Of a stretch of DNA of 64,000 nucleotides, positions 8,132-16,808 are shown one piece after another. Where the stretch lies: assembly GCA_963765375.1 (NCBI GenBank), contig CAVXVZ010000008.1, forward strand, positions 124,001 to 188,000, given 5' to 3'. Origin of the DNA: Roseiarcus sp963765375. GTDB taxonomy: Bacteria > Pseudomonadota > Alphaproteobacteria > Rhizobiales > Beijerinckiaceae. Under the pieces are notes generated by a model. It made no database searches, was not told the DNA's origin, and worked only from the letters and a program-made list of their open reading frames with translations. The first letter of the stretch is position 1; every line of letters begins with the position of its first letter. The position numbers were made by a program, and so were the translations under genes.

Positions 8132-9430
8132 GTCAGGAAACAACTGAATCGGGTGCGAGGTGGGGGATTCCCAAGTTTGGGATCGTATCCTATGCGCGGG
8201 CATGCTCGATGTTGCTCTGATTCGCGAACGTTTTGAGGCTTTGTCGCCGCATCTCGACGAACGCGGGCGGCGGCTGTTCGCAGCTACTGAAGCCGCGGCC
8301 GCCGGTTACGGCGGCATTGCGGCAGTGTCGCGGATCACCGGCATCGCCGCAAGCACCATCGGCCGCGGCCTGAATGAACTCGCGGCGCCGACGCGGTTGG
8401 AGCCGGGCCGCATCCGCCGTTCGGGCGGCGGCCGCAAAGCGCTGGTCGTGACGGACCGGAAGCTTCTCGACGACTTGAACGGGCTGGTCGAGCCCGAGGC
8501 GCGCGGCGATCCGATGTCGCCGTTGCGCTGGACTTGCAAGAGTCTGCGCCGAGTGGCGGCCGAACTCGCCGCCCTGGGGCATCGCGTGAGCCATACGGTC
8601 GTGGGCGAATTGCTGAGGCAGCAGAAGTTCAGCCTTCAGGCCAACCGCAAGACCCGAGAGGGCGACAGCCATCCAGATCGCGATGCCCAGTTCGCCTACA
8701 TCAACACCGAGGTGAGCGCCGCCCTGGCCGAAGGCCAAGCAGTGATCTCGGTCGACACCAAGAAAAAGGAACTCGTCGGCGACTTCAAGAATGCCGGACG
8801 CGAGTGGCGTCGCCAAGGCGAGCCGGAAGAGGTGCGGGTCCACGACTTCCTGATCAAGGAACTGGGCCGGGCGGTCCCCTATGGCATTTACGATCTCGCC
8901 AGCAATGCCGGTTGGGTGAGCGTCGGCATCACCCACGACACGGCGGCCTTCGCGGTCCAGACGATTCGCCGCTGGTGGCAGGAGCTCGGCCGCGCCCGTT
9001 ACCCCGAGGCCACCCAACTCGTTATCACCGCCGACGGCGGCGGCTCCAACGGCTATCGCGTCCGCCTGTGGAAACGCGAGCTGCAACGTCTGGCCGACGA
9101 GACCGGCATCGCCATTGAGGTGCATCACCTGCCCCCGGGGACCAGCAAGTGGAACAAGATCGAGCACCGTCTATTCTCGTTCATATCGCAAAACTGGCGG
9201 GCCAAACCGTTGGTCAGCTATCAGGTCATCGTCAATCTGATCTCGGCCACCACCACCTCGACCGGTCTCGAGGTACGCTGCGAACTGGACGCCAATACAT
9301 ATCCCAAGGGCGTCACCGTCCCCGACGCCGAAATGGCCGCCCTCAATATCGAATGCGCCGAATTTCACGGCGAATGGAACTATACGATCCGCCCCACCAA
9401 CCGGTCAGATCGAGCGGTTGATTCCTGACA
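8132..9430 (+). mobile_element. ISAzo13-type insertion sequence
   Basis: Imperfect terminal inverted repeats bracket the transposase: GTCAGGAAACAAC near 8132-8144 and, inverted, GTTGATTCCTGAC near 9417-9429. They share GTCAGGAA followed by CAAC. The element is about 1.3 kb with one gene. I could not identify a target-site duplication confidently. Confidence 0.65.
8202..9428 (+). CDS. ISAzo13 family transposase
   Basis: A 408-residue transposase, apparently intact. The start MLDVALIRERFEALSPHLDE and the segment AAATEAAAAGYGGIAAVSRITG are typical of the ISAzo13 N-terminal helical region. The core shows AVISVDTKKKELVGDFKN, VITADGGGSNGYR and the PGTSKWNKIEHRLFSFI box, consistent with a DDE catalytic domain. 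I chose the ATG at 8202 because family members begin with this segment and the 14 codons upstream have no ribosome site. The gene ends at the right inverted repeat. Confidence 0.9.
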   Translation: MLDVALIRERFEALSPHLDERGRRLFAATEAAAAGYGGIAAVSRITGIAASTIGRGLNELAAPTRLEPGRIRRSGGGRKALVVTDRKLLDDLNGLVEPEARGDPMSPLRWTCKSLRRVAAELAALGHRVSHTVVGELLRQQKFSLQANRKTREGDSHPDRDAQFAYINTEVSAALAEGQAVISVDTKKKELVGDFKNAGREWRRQGEPEEVRVHDFLIKELGRAVPYGIYDLASNAGWVSVGITHDTAAFAVQTIRRWWQELGRARYPEATQLVITADGGGSNGYRVRLWKRELQRLADETGIAIEVHHLPPGTSKWNKIEHRLFSFISQNWRAKPLVSYQVIVNLISATTTSTGLEVRCELDANTYPKGVTVPDAEMAALNIECAEFHGEWNYTIRPTNRSDRAVDS

Positions 9431-9481
9431 AGCGCTTAGTTGGAAGAAGTCTGCTCCGAATGGGACAGGACGGAGCGGCAG

Positions 9482-9769
9482 ATGACGAAGACGAGACGGA
9501 AGATTGATGCGGCGCTGAAGGCGAAGATCGCTCTCGAGGCGGTGCGGGAGCAGGCGACGGTAAGCGACCTGGCGCAGCGCCATCAGGTTCATCCCAACCA
9601 GATCTACGCCTGGAAGAAACAGCTTCTGGACCATGCGGCGCGGGCGTTCGATTCGGGGGTTGGCGTAGACGCGGAAGCGGCGTCGGCGCGCGAGATCGAG
9701 AAGCTTCACGCCAAGATCGGTCAGCTGACGATCGAAAACGATTTTTTCGCCAAGAGGTTCGGCAAATGA
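9482..9769 (+). CDS. IS3 family transposase OrfA
   Basis: A 95-residue HTH_8-type protein, MTKTRRKIDAALKAKIALEA followed by QATVSDLAQRHQVHPNQIYAW, the helix-turn-helix that binds the IS ends, then a leucine-zipper-like tail (EIEKLHAKIGQLTIENDF) for assembly with OrfB. It overlaps OrfB by ATGA at 9766-9769. The subunit is whole, but its partner is broken, so the element cannot move on its own. Confidence 0.9.
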   Translation: MTKTRRKIDAALKAKIALEAVREQATVSDLAQRHQVHPNQIYAWKKQLLDHAARAFDSGVGVDAEAASAREIEKLHAKIGQLTIENDFFAKRFGK

Positions 9770-10534
9770 GCGTGTCGAACCGTCGAGCCAAGCTCGATCG
9801 CGATCATCCCGATTTATCCATGCGCAGACAATGCGCGATGCTCGGCGTGGCGCGCTCGGGCGTCTATCGCAAGCCGCGGCCGGCCAACGACAACGACCTC
9901 GAGGCGATGAGGCGCATCGACGCACTGTTCACCGCGCGGCCGTTCTTTGGGGCGCGGCGGATTGCCCGCACACTGAGCGAGGAGGGCTTTCCGATCGAGC
10001 GCAAGCGCGTGCGCCGGCTGATGCGGTTGATGGGGATCGAGGCGCTCGGGCCGAAGCCGAGAACGGCCAAGCCCGCTCCGGGACACAAGATTTATCCCTA
10101 CCTGCTGCGCGATCTGACGATCGAGCGGCCAAACCAGGTCTGGGCGGCCGACATCACCTATATCCCGATCGGCCGCGGCTTTCTCTACCTAATCGCCGTC
10201 ATTGACTGGGCGAGCCGGGCGGTTCTCTCCTGGCGGCTGTCCAACACGATGGACGCCTCGTTCTGCGTGGCGGCGTGGAGGAGGCGCTGGCCCGATACGG
10301 CAAGCCGGAGATTTTCAACACCGACCAGGGCAGCCAGTTCACCAGCGCGGATTTCACCGGCGTGCTGATCGAGGCTGACGTGCGCATCTCGATGGATGGG
10401 CGCGGTCGCTGGATGGACAACGTGTTCATCGAACGCGTGTGGCGCTCGCTGAAATACGAGGACGTCTATCTCAAAGGCTACGCCGACGGTCGCGAGGCGA
10501 AAGCAGGCATCAGCGATTGGATCATCTTCTACAA
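9766..10534 (+). pseudogene. IS3 family transposase OrfB, frameshifted and 3'-truncated
   Basis: The first frame carries the HTH_21 region and the first catalytic Asp (WAADITYIP). At about 10275 one base is missing (FCVAA to EEALARYGKPEI), and the core continues in the next frame with NTDQGSQF and the Glu in NVFIERVWRSLKYED. Sequence similarity stops at IIFYN (about 10534), where the end of a minus-strand serine-recombinase begins, so the FYN..RPH tail is lost. It is inactive both by frameshift and by truncation. Confidence 0.9.
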
Positions 10535-10558
10535 CCCCGCATTTGAACACCCTTCTGT

Positions 10559-11641
10559 CTATGTCTCTGACGGAAAAAGGCTTTGCTGATCGAGATGCGA
10601 TCCCGTGGGGTATCGCGGGTTCTGGCGCGCGCGATCGGTTATGGTGCGGGCGGCTGATGAGGAAAGGTCGGCGCGGCTGAAGATCCAGGGACCATCCGGC
10701 AAGGGATGGACAGCTTCGATCACGCCAGCCTCGGCCGCCAGCCTGAGAGTTTTCGACGCCACTTTCAGAACGCGCGCGGCGTCTCCGAGGTTGAGCCATG
10801 GCTCGGCTTCCGCCACGCGCCTTCCGGCGGATGCTCACGCCGACGCCGTGGGCGCCGAAGGTCGACGAGGCCTTAGTCTTACCATAGGCGTAGGCGCCGC
10901 CGTAGATGGGGTTCTCGATCATCCGGTGGATGGTCGCGTAGTTGGGTCGTCGCCAGGCGAGATCGCCATCGACCCGCTTCACCGGCAGATCGAGACCATG
11001 CTCTTGGAACCAAAGCAGGGCCTGCCGCGCGCTGCCCAGTTCCTCGACCTTGTCGAACACCAGCGTTATTGCGTCCTGGACGCGACGGTCCGGATCCTTC
11101 TCGTACCGATCACCAGCCTTCACGAAGCCGACGGGCACGGCGACGACCAGTTCCCCGCGCCGGCCTTCTCGTAGCGCGCGGACAACGAGCGCTGACGCAG
11201 CAGATCGAGTTCGTACTCGTTGAGGCTACCCTTCAATCCGAGCAGCAACCGGTCGTTGCCGTGGCGGGGCGCGTAGACCGTCTCTTGATCAACCAGCACC
11301 GTGTCGACCACGCGGCACATCTCGATTAATTGCTGCCAGTCGCGGCTATTGCGCGCGAAGCGCGAGACTTCGCGTGCGCAGACGGCGCCGACTTTGCCGA
11401 GACACACCTGCGCCACCATGCGCTCGAACCCGGCCCGCTGGACGCCGCCCGCCGCCGATCTTCCGAGGTCGTCGTCGATCACTTCAATCTCGGACCAGCC
11501 GAGCTCGGTCAACCGTCCCCGCATGGCGTATTGCAACGCGCTGCTCTCCCTGTTGTGGAGAACCTGATGGGCGGAGGACTGACGGACGTAGAGCAGCGCT
11601 TTGCGCGCCAGGTGATGCGGCTGGATCTTGTCAGCAGTCAT
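10559..11641 (-). pseudogene. Large serine recombinase (resolvase/invertase type), broken (cassette A)
   Basis: The N-terminus MTADKIQPHHLARKALLYVR with the catalytic Ser in YVRQSS, then DDDLGRSAAGGVQRAGFERM and EVSRFARNSRDW, is a resolvase catalytic domain. The frame changes near 11150 and continues with VGFVKAGDRYEKDPDRRVQD and RRPNYATIHRMIENPIYGGA (recombinase domain). It breaks again near 10820 into WLNLGDAARVLKVASKTLRL through a C-terminal NQQSLFPS-like tail (here DQQSLFPSE). The zinc-ribbon and coiled-coil middle is missing. Two small accessory frames lie upstream on the same strand, as in intact cassettes of this type. Confidence 0.85.
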
Positions 11642-11885
11642 GACCGACCTCCATCGCGCAACGGGCCGCGTTTCGGTCGGCATGGTCGATGAGCAGCCGC
11701 GCCATCAGCTCCGTCAGGGCAAGCCGCGTCTCTCTCGGCAGGTCCGGCCACGTCGGCGCTCCGATTGTGGAGCCGAGCGCTTCGCCTGCGAACAACTCCA
11801 ACTGCCTCGTCAATGGGCGCCGATGGTCGCGTACGGCCTCCTTCTGCGACGACGGCCTTCGAAGCGCAGCTTTCCTTTCCGGCAT
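11631..11885 (-). CDS. Small accessory protein of the serine-recombinase cassette
   Basis: An 84-residue frame whose end overlaps the recombinase start at 11641. It contains TWPDLPRETRLALTELMARL followed by LIDHADRN, a short helical motif that I recognise as the small gene commonly placed just before this kind of recombinase in rhizobial cassettes; its role is unknown. The spacing suggests translational coupling. With the recombinase broken it is unlikely to matter now. Confidence 0.55.
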   Translation of the reverse strand: MPERKAALRRPSSQKEAVRDHRRPLTRQLELFAGEALGSTIGAPTWPDLPRETRLALTELMARLLIDHADRNAARCAMEVGHDC

Positions 11886-11888
11886 GAG

Positions 11889-12204
11889 GGTCTCCCCGAT
11901 TCTGGTCGCGAGAAACCCTCGATGCGCCGAAAAGCGGGAGGTTCGATGGTGGCGACGCTCGCGCTTTCAGCGCCCCCGCCAAAAGGTCCGCCAAGGCCGA
12001 CAATGCGGCCATCCTGGCGAAGGGGGCGTCAGAGAGCATCGCTCGCTCCGCACACGCGGCGCGGTCGAACATCCATGCCGGAACTTCCAGCCCGCGATCG
12101 GCAGCCGAATCGCTCAGAGCGCACCGGAAAACGAGGCCGCCAGGCTTCTCTATCGCCTCCCCGACCCAAACCCGGCGGTCGCACCATGGATGCCACCGAT
12201 ACAC
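11889..12204 (-). pseudogene. Recombinase-associated accessory gene, truncated
   Basis: The minus-strand frame from a GTG at 12204 reads VYRWHPWCDRRVWVGEA, then GLEVPAWMFDRAACAERAML and SNLPLFGASRVSRDQNRGDP. These are characteristic of the first gene in rhizobial serine-recombinase cassettes, which lies before the small gene and the recombinase. The N-terminus abuts the IS3 OrfB tail at 12237, and the reading frame runs on past its expected end. Function unknown. Confidence 0.55.
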
Positions 12205-12236
12205 CAGTTCCTGAGAACTGTTCCCGTGGGCGTTCT

Positions 12237-12413
12237 CAAACCGTGTTGTACAACCAGCGCCGCCTTCATCAGGCGCTCGGCTATCGCGTGCCGATGGCCG
12301 TCTGGCGCGAAGGCCCGCTGCCCAAGGCCTATGAACATGTGGACAACGCAAACGCGTTGACCACATGCCCACAGGCGGATCAGAAACAGCAGACAGAACC
12401 CTTGGCGGCTTGA
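12237..12413 (+). pseudogene. IS3 family OrfB, C-terminal fragment
   Basis: The frame ending at TGA 12411-12413 has YNQRRLHQALGYRVPMAVWR, a typical YN..R.HQALGYRTP box closing the catalytic domain, followed by a tail similar to NADALPTCPQ...QQ...LAA endings of rhizobial IS3 elements. Everything upstream of this box is missing. It is a different IS3 subgroup from the copies at 93 and 9482. Confidence 0.7.
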
Positions 12414-12788
12414 TAAAGGACAACCAGCAGACGCACTTCCAACTTAGCCGCCGCCAAAAACGGTCCCGCTACGCGGGGCCACTTCAGTTTGACAGCGTCG
12501 GGAGTCATGTCATAGTTATTCTTCGGCCTTTGGTTGGACGTATTTTTGCGTGCATTGGGTTCGACGATCGAGCGCGAAGAGCCTCGCTGGCGCAAGCCTC
12601 TTGGGTTCGTCGACGGTTGCCACCGTCGCGGTTGTTGATGTTCTTTATACGAGGACGTTCTCGACCTTGGCGATGATGATGATCGGCTTCGCGGGGTTGG
12701 GATTTCGGCGCTATTGGTCAGTGTTTAGGAGCGGCACCATTCGCCTCGATCAGACGCGGCGGGCTCCAAGTTGGACGGATGGGGAGAG
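12414..12788 (+). other. Gap containing a PEP-CTERM-like remnant
   Basis: Apart from the short PEP-CTERM-like stretch at 12655-12717 nothing is recognisable. The first part probably includes the right end of the IS3 fragment. A GATGGGGAGAG ribosome site for the 51-residue gene closes the gap. Confidence 0.5.
12655..12717 (+). pseudogene. PEP-CTERM sorting-motif remnant
   Basis: The frame reads TFSTLAMMMIGFAGLGFRRY. Intact PEP-CTERM tails read PEPSTWAMMLLGFAGLGF followed by basic residues, so this is close to a sorting signal in which PEP has become RTF. There is no mature protein domain upstream, so the passenger has been lost. No exosortase gene is in the window. Confidence 0.55.
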
Positions 12789-12944
12789 ATGACCCTGTTT
12801 CTTATCATTTTAGGCGTTTTCGGCGTCGTCTGCGCACTAGTCGCCTGGTCAGCCTGCGCCTTGAGCAGCTCTGAGTGGTCATTGCCTGACGACGCCGGAT
12901 TGGCAGACTACGCCGTCGACTCCGCAGAGGAGAGTGAGTTCTAA
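12789..12944 (+). CDS. Small single-helix membrane protein (51 residues)
   Basis: The ATG follows a well-placed GGGGAGAG. The protein begins MTLFLIILGVFGVVCALVAW and continues through a short hydrophobic stretch to about residue 24. It then has a very acidic tail (PDDAGLADYAVDSAEES) ending at TAA. This layout (N-out or N-in single helix plus an acidic cytoplasmic or periplasmic tail) is common among uncharacterised small membrane proteins. The strong ribosome site and clean helix argue that it is real. No function can be assigned. Confidence 0.5.
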   Translation: MTLFLIILGVFGVVCALVAWSACALSSSEWSLPDDAGLADYAVDSAEESEF

Positions 12945-13432
12945 CGTAAAGCCCTGCTCGCACAGCGGCTTGACGCGGCGGATTGGGGGAATCGTGCGCG
13001 ACGGCTGACCAAGCATATCTGTGGATCAGCCACATACCCTGGGCCGAAGGCTCGGCGACTTCTCCATCAACCGCGAACTCTGTCCTTCCCGATGCTGCAT
13101 AGCCGGGTGGCGGTGATCGCAGTCATTTACTCGTTGCAGTGTAGACGCCTGCACCCGTGGAACAGCAACGGAAGCGGCGAGGTTGCGGTGCAAGGCTCGG
13201 GAATTTACAGGGAGACTGGTGATCGTGGGCCATGCCGGCTAGTACATCAAGACCTACTCAGCACTCTTTCCATGCCGGCAACCGTGGTGCTCGGCCCCGC
13301 TCGTGGGCGGCGACGGCGACGATGTGAGCTGAACGAGCAAGAGGAGAGGCGATGCGACTACAACTCATTTCGTCAGGCTCGAAGATGTGTACTGACGAGC
13401 CACACCCACGCCCTCAGGGTGGGAGATCGTGT
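12945..13432 (+). other. Gap without a recognisable gene
   Basis: No family motif on either strand. Short open frames have poor composition and lack ribosome sites. Confidence 0.5.
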
Positions 13433-13615
13433 CTATCTCTCCGGCACGAGCGTGCCATTCAAATGCGCTTCAAGCTGTGCTCGCCCAAGAGGCGTCAACT
13501 CGTAAGTTCCGCGGTTGCGGTCGTCCAACTCAACATATCGAATCCATCCGCGGCTCGAGCACCTGCCGACTGGTCCGGAGTCAAGCGCGCGCGAACCAGA
13601 GACGAGCAGCTTCAT
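13433..13615 (-). CDS. Hypothetical protein with winged-helix-like tail, probably partial
   Basis: A 60-residue minus-strand frame, MKLLVSGSRALDSGPVGRCS then GWIRYVELDDRNRGTYELTP and LGRAQLEAHL. The pattern GWI...(D/E)....YELT.LGR..L.. resembles the wing and last helix of winged-helix regulators or of small proteins read from them. The frame is open upstream to the broken IS630 copy B at about 13654, so the N-terminal part of a longer gene may have been lost. Real but incomplete is my best guess. Confidence 0.4.
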   Translation of the reverse strand: MKLLVSGSRALDSGPVGRCSSRGWIRYVELDDRNRGTYELTPLGRAQLEAHLNGTLVPER

Positions 13616-13653
13616 GAGCGCAGTCTCCTCTTCCCGAGGCGGTCGTACTTTGA

Positions 13654-13767
13654 GTTGCTGGCGCGATCGACAATGCGGAGTTCCACGACCTTGCTCTCCA
13701 ACAACCGCAAGGTCCAGCGCGCGCGGCCCTTGGGCGGTTTGGAACAAGCCAAGGCAATCAGTTTGGC
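13654..13767 (-). pseudogene. IS630 copy B, middle fragment
   Basis: The minus strand reads KEAKLIALACSKPPKGRARW then LRLLESKVVELRIVDRASNS, identical in protein to part of copy A at 6.8-6.95 kb. It is the continuation of the IS630 N-terminal piece at 16430-16741, from which it is separated by the IS21 insertion. Identity to copy A stops at GCCAGCAACTCAA (about 13654), so the rest of the transposase has been deleted. Confidence 0.9.
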
Positions 13768-13823
13768 TTCCTTTGCGGCGCGACAATCTGGATGAGAATC
13801 GCGCGACAATCAGGATGAGAATA

Positions 13824-13884
13824 CGCCGCCGCGGGGATAGCGAAGGAAGGGCGTAGCCCGACCGTAGATATCCCCGCGGCGGCG
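13824..13884. other. Long perfect hairpin in the IS21 leader
   Basis: cgccgccgcggggata at 13824-13839 pairs perfectly over 16 bases with 13869-13884 across a 29-base loop. It lies between the IS21 left end and istA. It could block transcripts or ribosomes entering from outside, a strategy known in other insertion sequences; there is no U-run so it is not a simple terminator. Confidence 0.75.
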
Positions 13885-13965
13885 GCGAGCGCCCAAGTGG
13901 CCTCGTCTGGCGGTCACGGCGGCTGGGTTAGGGATCGGCCTTCTCTTGTCGAGAGGACCGACTTC

Positions 13966-15475
13966 TTGCCCGGCCGACACGTCACCGATCGTCAGATGAG
14001 GCTATTCATGAACTTGCGTCGCAACCATTCGCCGGCGATTGCCGGCGCGAAAGCCGGATTTCAGCACGGCCGCCGCCTACCGTATTGAAAAGGATCCTCG
14101 GCTTCCCAGCCAAAAGAAGGCGCGTCGAGAACGACGTCGAGCCGATCCCTTCGCCGATGTCTGGGACAATGAAGTCGTCCCGATGTTGAAGGCCGCGCCC
14201 GGACTGAGACCGATTGCCGTCTTCGGAGAACTCTGCCGTCGGCATCCAGACCTGGGCGACGGAACGCGGCGGACCCTCGAGCGCCGCATCCGGGCTTGGC
14301 GGGCGGTGAACGGTCCGGATCGGGAGGTCATCTTTCGCCAGGAGCATCCTCCGGGCCGGATGGGACTGTCGGACTTCACGGAAGTGGCCGATCTCGGCGT
14401 CACCATTGCCGGCGAGCTTCTCGACTGCCGACTTTATCACTTCCGCTTGCCCTTTTCCGGCTTCGAGCACGCCCATGTCGTGCTCGGCGGTGAAAGTTTC
14501 GTCGCGCTGGCGGAAGGGCTACAGAACGCCCTCTGGGCGCTGGGCGGCGTTCCCGAGCAACATCGCAGCGACAGTCTCTCGGCGGCCTTCCGTAATCTGG
14601 GCGCCGACGCCAAGGAGGATTTGACGAAGCGCTACGAAGCGTTCTGCGCCCATTACGGCATGACGCCGACCCGCAACAATCCAGGCGTCAGCCACGAGAA
14701 CGGCTCGATCGAGAGCGCCCACGGCCATCTCAAGAGAGCGCTCGCCGACGCCCTGTTGCTGCGCGCCTCGCGAGATTTTGACGATCTCACCGCATGGCGG
14801 GGCTTCGTCGACGACATCGTTGGCCGCGGCAACCTCCGCAACGCCAAGCGCATCGATCAAGAGCGAATGGCGTTGAACAAGCTGCCGGTCCGCAAGACCG
14901 CTGACTACGAGGAGGTCAACGTCGACGTCACCAGCTCCAGCGCCTTCACGCTGCGCAAGGTGTTCTACTCGGTTCCCTCGCGACTGATCGGCCATCGGCT
15001 GCGGGTGCGCCTTTATGACGATCGGCTCGAATGTTTCCAGGGCTCGACGCCCATCGTCGTCTTGCGACGCGGTCGGCCCCGGCCGAACGGCAAACATGGT
15101 CATGTCGTCGACTACCGTCACGTCATCCATTCCCTGCGCCGCAAGCCCATGGCGCTGCTCAATCTGGTCTATCGCGATCAACTCTTCCCCCGCCGAGCCT
15201 TCGCCCTGGCGTTCGACGCCTTGCTCGCCGGTCTCGGTGAGAGACCAGCTTGCCGCGCCATGGTCGGGATTCTCGCGCTCGCGTTCGAGCGCTCCTGCGA
15301 GGCCGAACTCGCCCTCGCGTTGCAAGCGGCTCTCGACGACGGCGTCCTTCCCGATCTCGCTGCGCTGATCGAACGCTTCCGGCCAAAGGACGCCGCATTG
15401 CCCGTCGTCGTCGTCAGGCTGCCATCCCTCGCCATCTACGATCAGATCGCGACAAGCGTTGGAGAAGCGGCATGA
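13966..15475 (+). pseudogene. istA: IS21 transposase IstA, frameshifted near its N-terminus
   Basis: A TTG preceded by GAGAGGA starts LPGRHVTDRQMRLFMNLRR then NHSPAIAGAKAGF, the N-terminal helix-turn-helix of IstA. An extra T in GGATTTCAG (about 14062) shifts the frame, and the protein continues in the next frame as STAAAYRIEKDPRLPSQKK to the end, about 478 residues. The DDE core is complete: Asp in GLSDFTEVADL, Asp in EQHRSDSLSAAF, Glu in HENGSIESAHGHLK. A TTG at 14039 could restart translation but would lose the DNA-binding domain. One base decides function, so a sequence error must be excluded. Confidence 0.85.
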
Positions 15476-16281
15476 AGGCGACCGACAAGATCGACGCCGC
15501 CCGCATCGACCTGCTGCTTGGCGAGTTGCGACTGCCCGGCATCAAGCTGATCTGGGCCGCCCTGGCGGCGACCGCCGACAAGGAAGGCTGGCCCGCCGCC
15601 CGCTTCCTGGCGGCCCTCGCCGAACAGGAGATGGTGGAGCGAAACCGCCGTCGCTTCGAACGGCATCTGGAGGAAGCGCGATTGCCGCCGGGAAAGACCC
15701 TCGACACGTTCGACTTCACCGCAGTGCCTATGATCTCGAAGGCGCAGGTGCAGGTGCTCGCCGCCGGCGACGCCTGGCTCGAAAAGGGAGCCAATCTTTT
15801 GTGCTTCGGGCCGCCCGGCGTCGGGAAATCCCATCTCGCGGCGGCGCTCGGTTTGGCCTTGATCGAAAAGGGTTGGCGCGTTCTGTTCACCCGGACCACC
15901 GACCTTGTGCAAAAGCTTCAGATCGCACGCCGCGATCTTGCCCTCGAAGCCGCGATCGCCAAACTCGACAAATATCATCTGCTGGTCCTCGACGATCTCG
16001 CCTATGTCACCAAGGACCAGGCGGAGACGAGCGTTCTGTTCGAACTGATCAGCGCGCGATACGAGCGCCGATCCATGCTCATCACCGCCAACCAGCCCTT
16101 CGGCGAATGGGGAAAAATCTTCTCCGATCAAGCCATGACGCTCGCGGCCATCGATCGTATCGTGCATCACGCCACGATCCTCGAAATGAACGTCGACAGC
16201 TATCGGCGAAAGGAAGCCGCCGACAACGCCCGTGGACCCGGACGCCCGCCGACGCGCGCGACAATCAAGGGATCATCCTGA
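15472..16281 (+). CDS. istB: IS21 helper ATPase IstB
   Basis: A 269-residue AAA+ ATPase that assists IstA in target selection. Walker A is GPPGVGKS at residues 113-120, Walker B LVLDD at 171-175, followed by the LISARYERRSMLITANQPF box typical of IstB/DnaC-like ATPases. The start overlaps the istA stop (ATGA at 15472-15475), so expression is coupled. The frame is open upstream inside istA, but the ATG at 15472 gives the normal family length. It looks intact. Confidence 0.95.
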   Translation: MKATDKIDAARIDLLLGELRLPGIKLIWAALAATADKEGWPAARFLAALAEQEMVERNRRRFERHLEEARLPPGKTLDTFDFTAVPMISKAQVQVLAAGDAWLEKGANLLCFGPPGVGKSHLAAALGLALIEKGWRVLFTRTTDLVQKLQIARRDLALEAAIAKLDKYHLLVLDDLAYVTKDQAETSVLFELISARYERRSMLITANQPFGEWGKIFSDQAMTLAAIDRIVHHATILEMNVDSYRRKEAADNARGPGRPPTRATIKGSS

Positions 16282-16429
16282 TTGTCGCTCCGCGACAATC
16301 AAACCATCTCTCGACAAAATAGCGCTTGCGTTATCGCCGCGCCGCGACAATCATCACCTCGCCGCGACCGCCAAAATGGCCATCCTGATTGTCGCTGCTT
16401 TCCATCCAGATTGTCGCGCTACATTCCTT

Positions 16430-16741
16430 CTCGCCGGCGAAAATCCGCGCAACCGCCGGCGTCGCGCGTTGCTTGCGGCTCAACACCGCCTCGAAGCCCT
16501 CTTCCACCAGTTGCTTGCGCACCCGGTAAACCATGGATGGGCTGGTCTCCAGCGCTTCGATGATCCAGCCGTCGCTCCAGCCTTCCCCGGCTTCCGAGAC
16601 ATCGGCCTTCAACAAGATCCGCGCCTTCAGCAACCGCTGGGCCGGGCTCTTTCCTTTACGGATCAGGGCTTCAAGTTGCTCCCGCTCATCCGGGCTCAAC
16701 CGCACCACATACTTCTTTACCGAAATCTCCTTCGCAGCCAT
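16430..16741 (-). pseudogene. IS630 copy B, N-terminal fragment
   Basis: From ATG 16741 the minus strand encodes MAAKEISVKKYVVRLSPDER through IFAGEKE, matching copy A residue for residue. It is cut by IS21 at 16424-16429 and resumes at 13767. The outer end of the element is at about 16804 (GCGGGCGAG before TA), where it has inserted in a serine-recombinase gene. Confidence 0.9.
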
Positions 16742-16808
16742 GATCGCCTCCGTCGTCCGCACCGTCGACGAAGCCAATCATCAAAACCTTTCAAATTGAT
16801 TGAAGCGG

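Larger units (their letters stand above)
13774..16423 (+). mobile_element. IS21 family element inserted in IS630 copy B
   Basis: The ends are TGCGGCGCGACAATCTGG at 13774 and its inverted counterpart CCAGATTGTCGCGCTACA at 16423, giving the TG...CA termini typical of IS21. A 6-bp target duplication, ttcctt, lies at 13768-13773 and 16424-16429; removing the 2650-bp element plus one copy restores the IS630 sequence exactly as in copy A (GEKE joined to AKLIAL). Each end carries several copies of a GCGACAATC(T/A)GGAT unit, the multiple terminal repeats bound by IstA. It contains istA and istB. Confidence 0.93.

Noticed and set aside
14039..15475. A shorter intact IstA starting at TTG 14039
   Set aside because: It would lack the helix-turn-helix present in the other frame and has no ribosome site; a frameshifted gene explains the data better.
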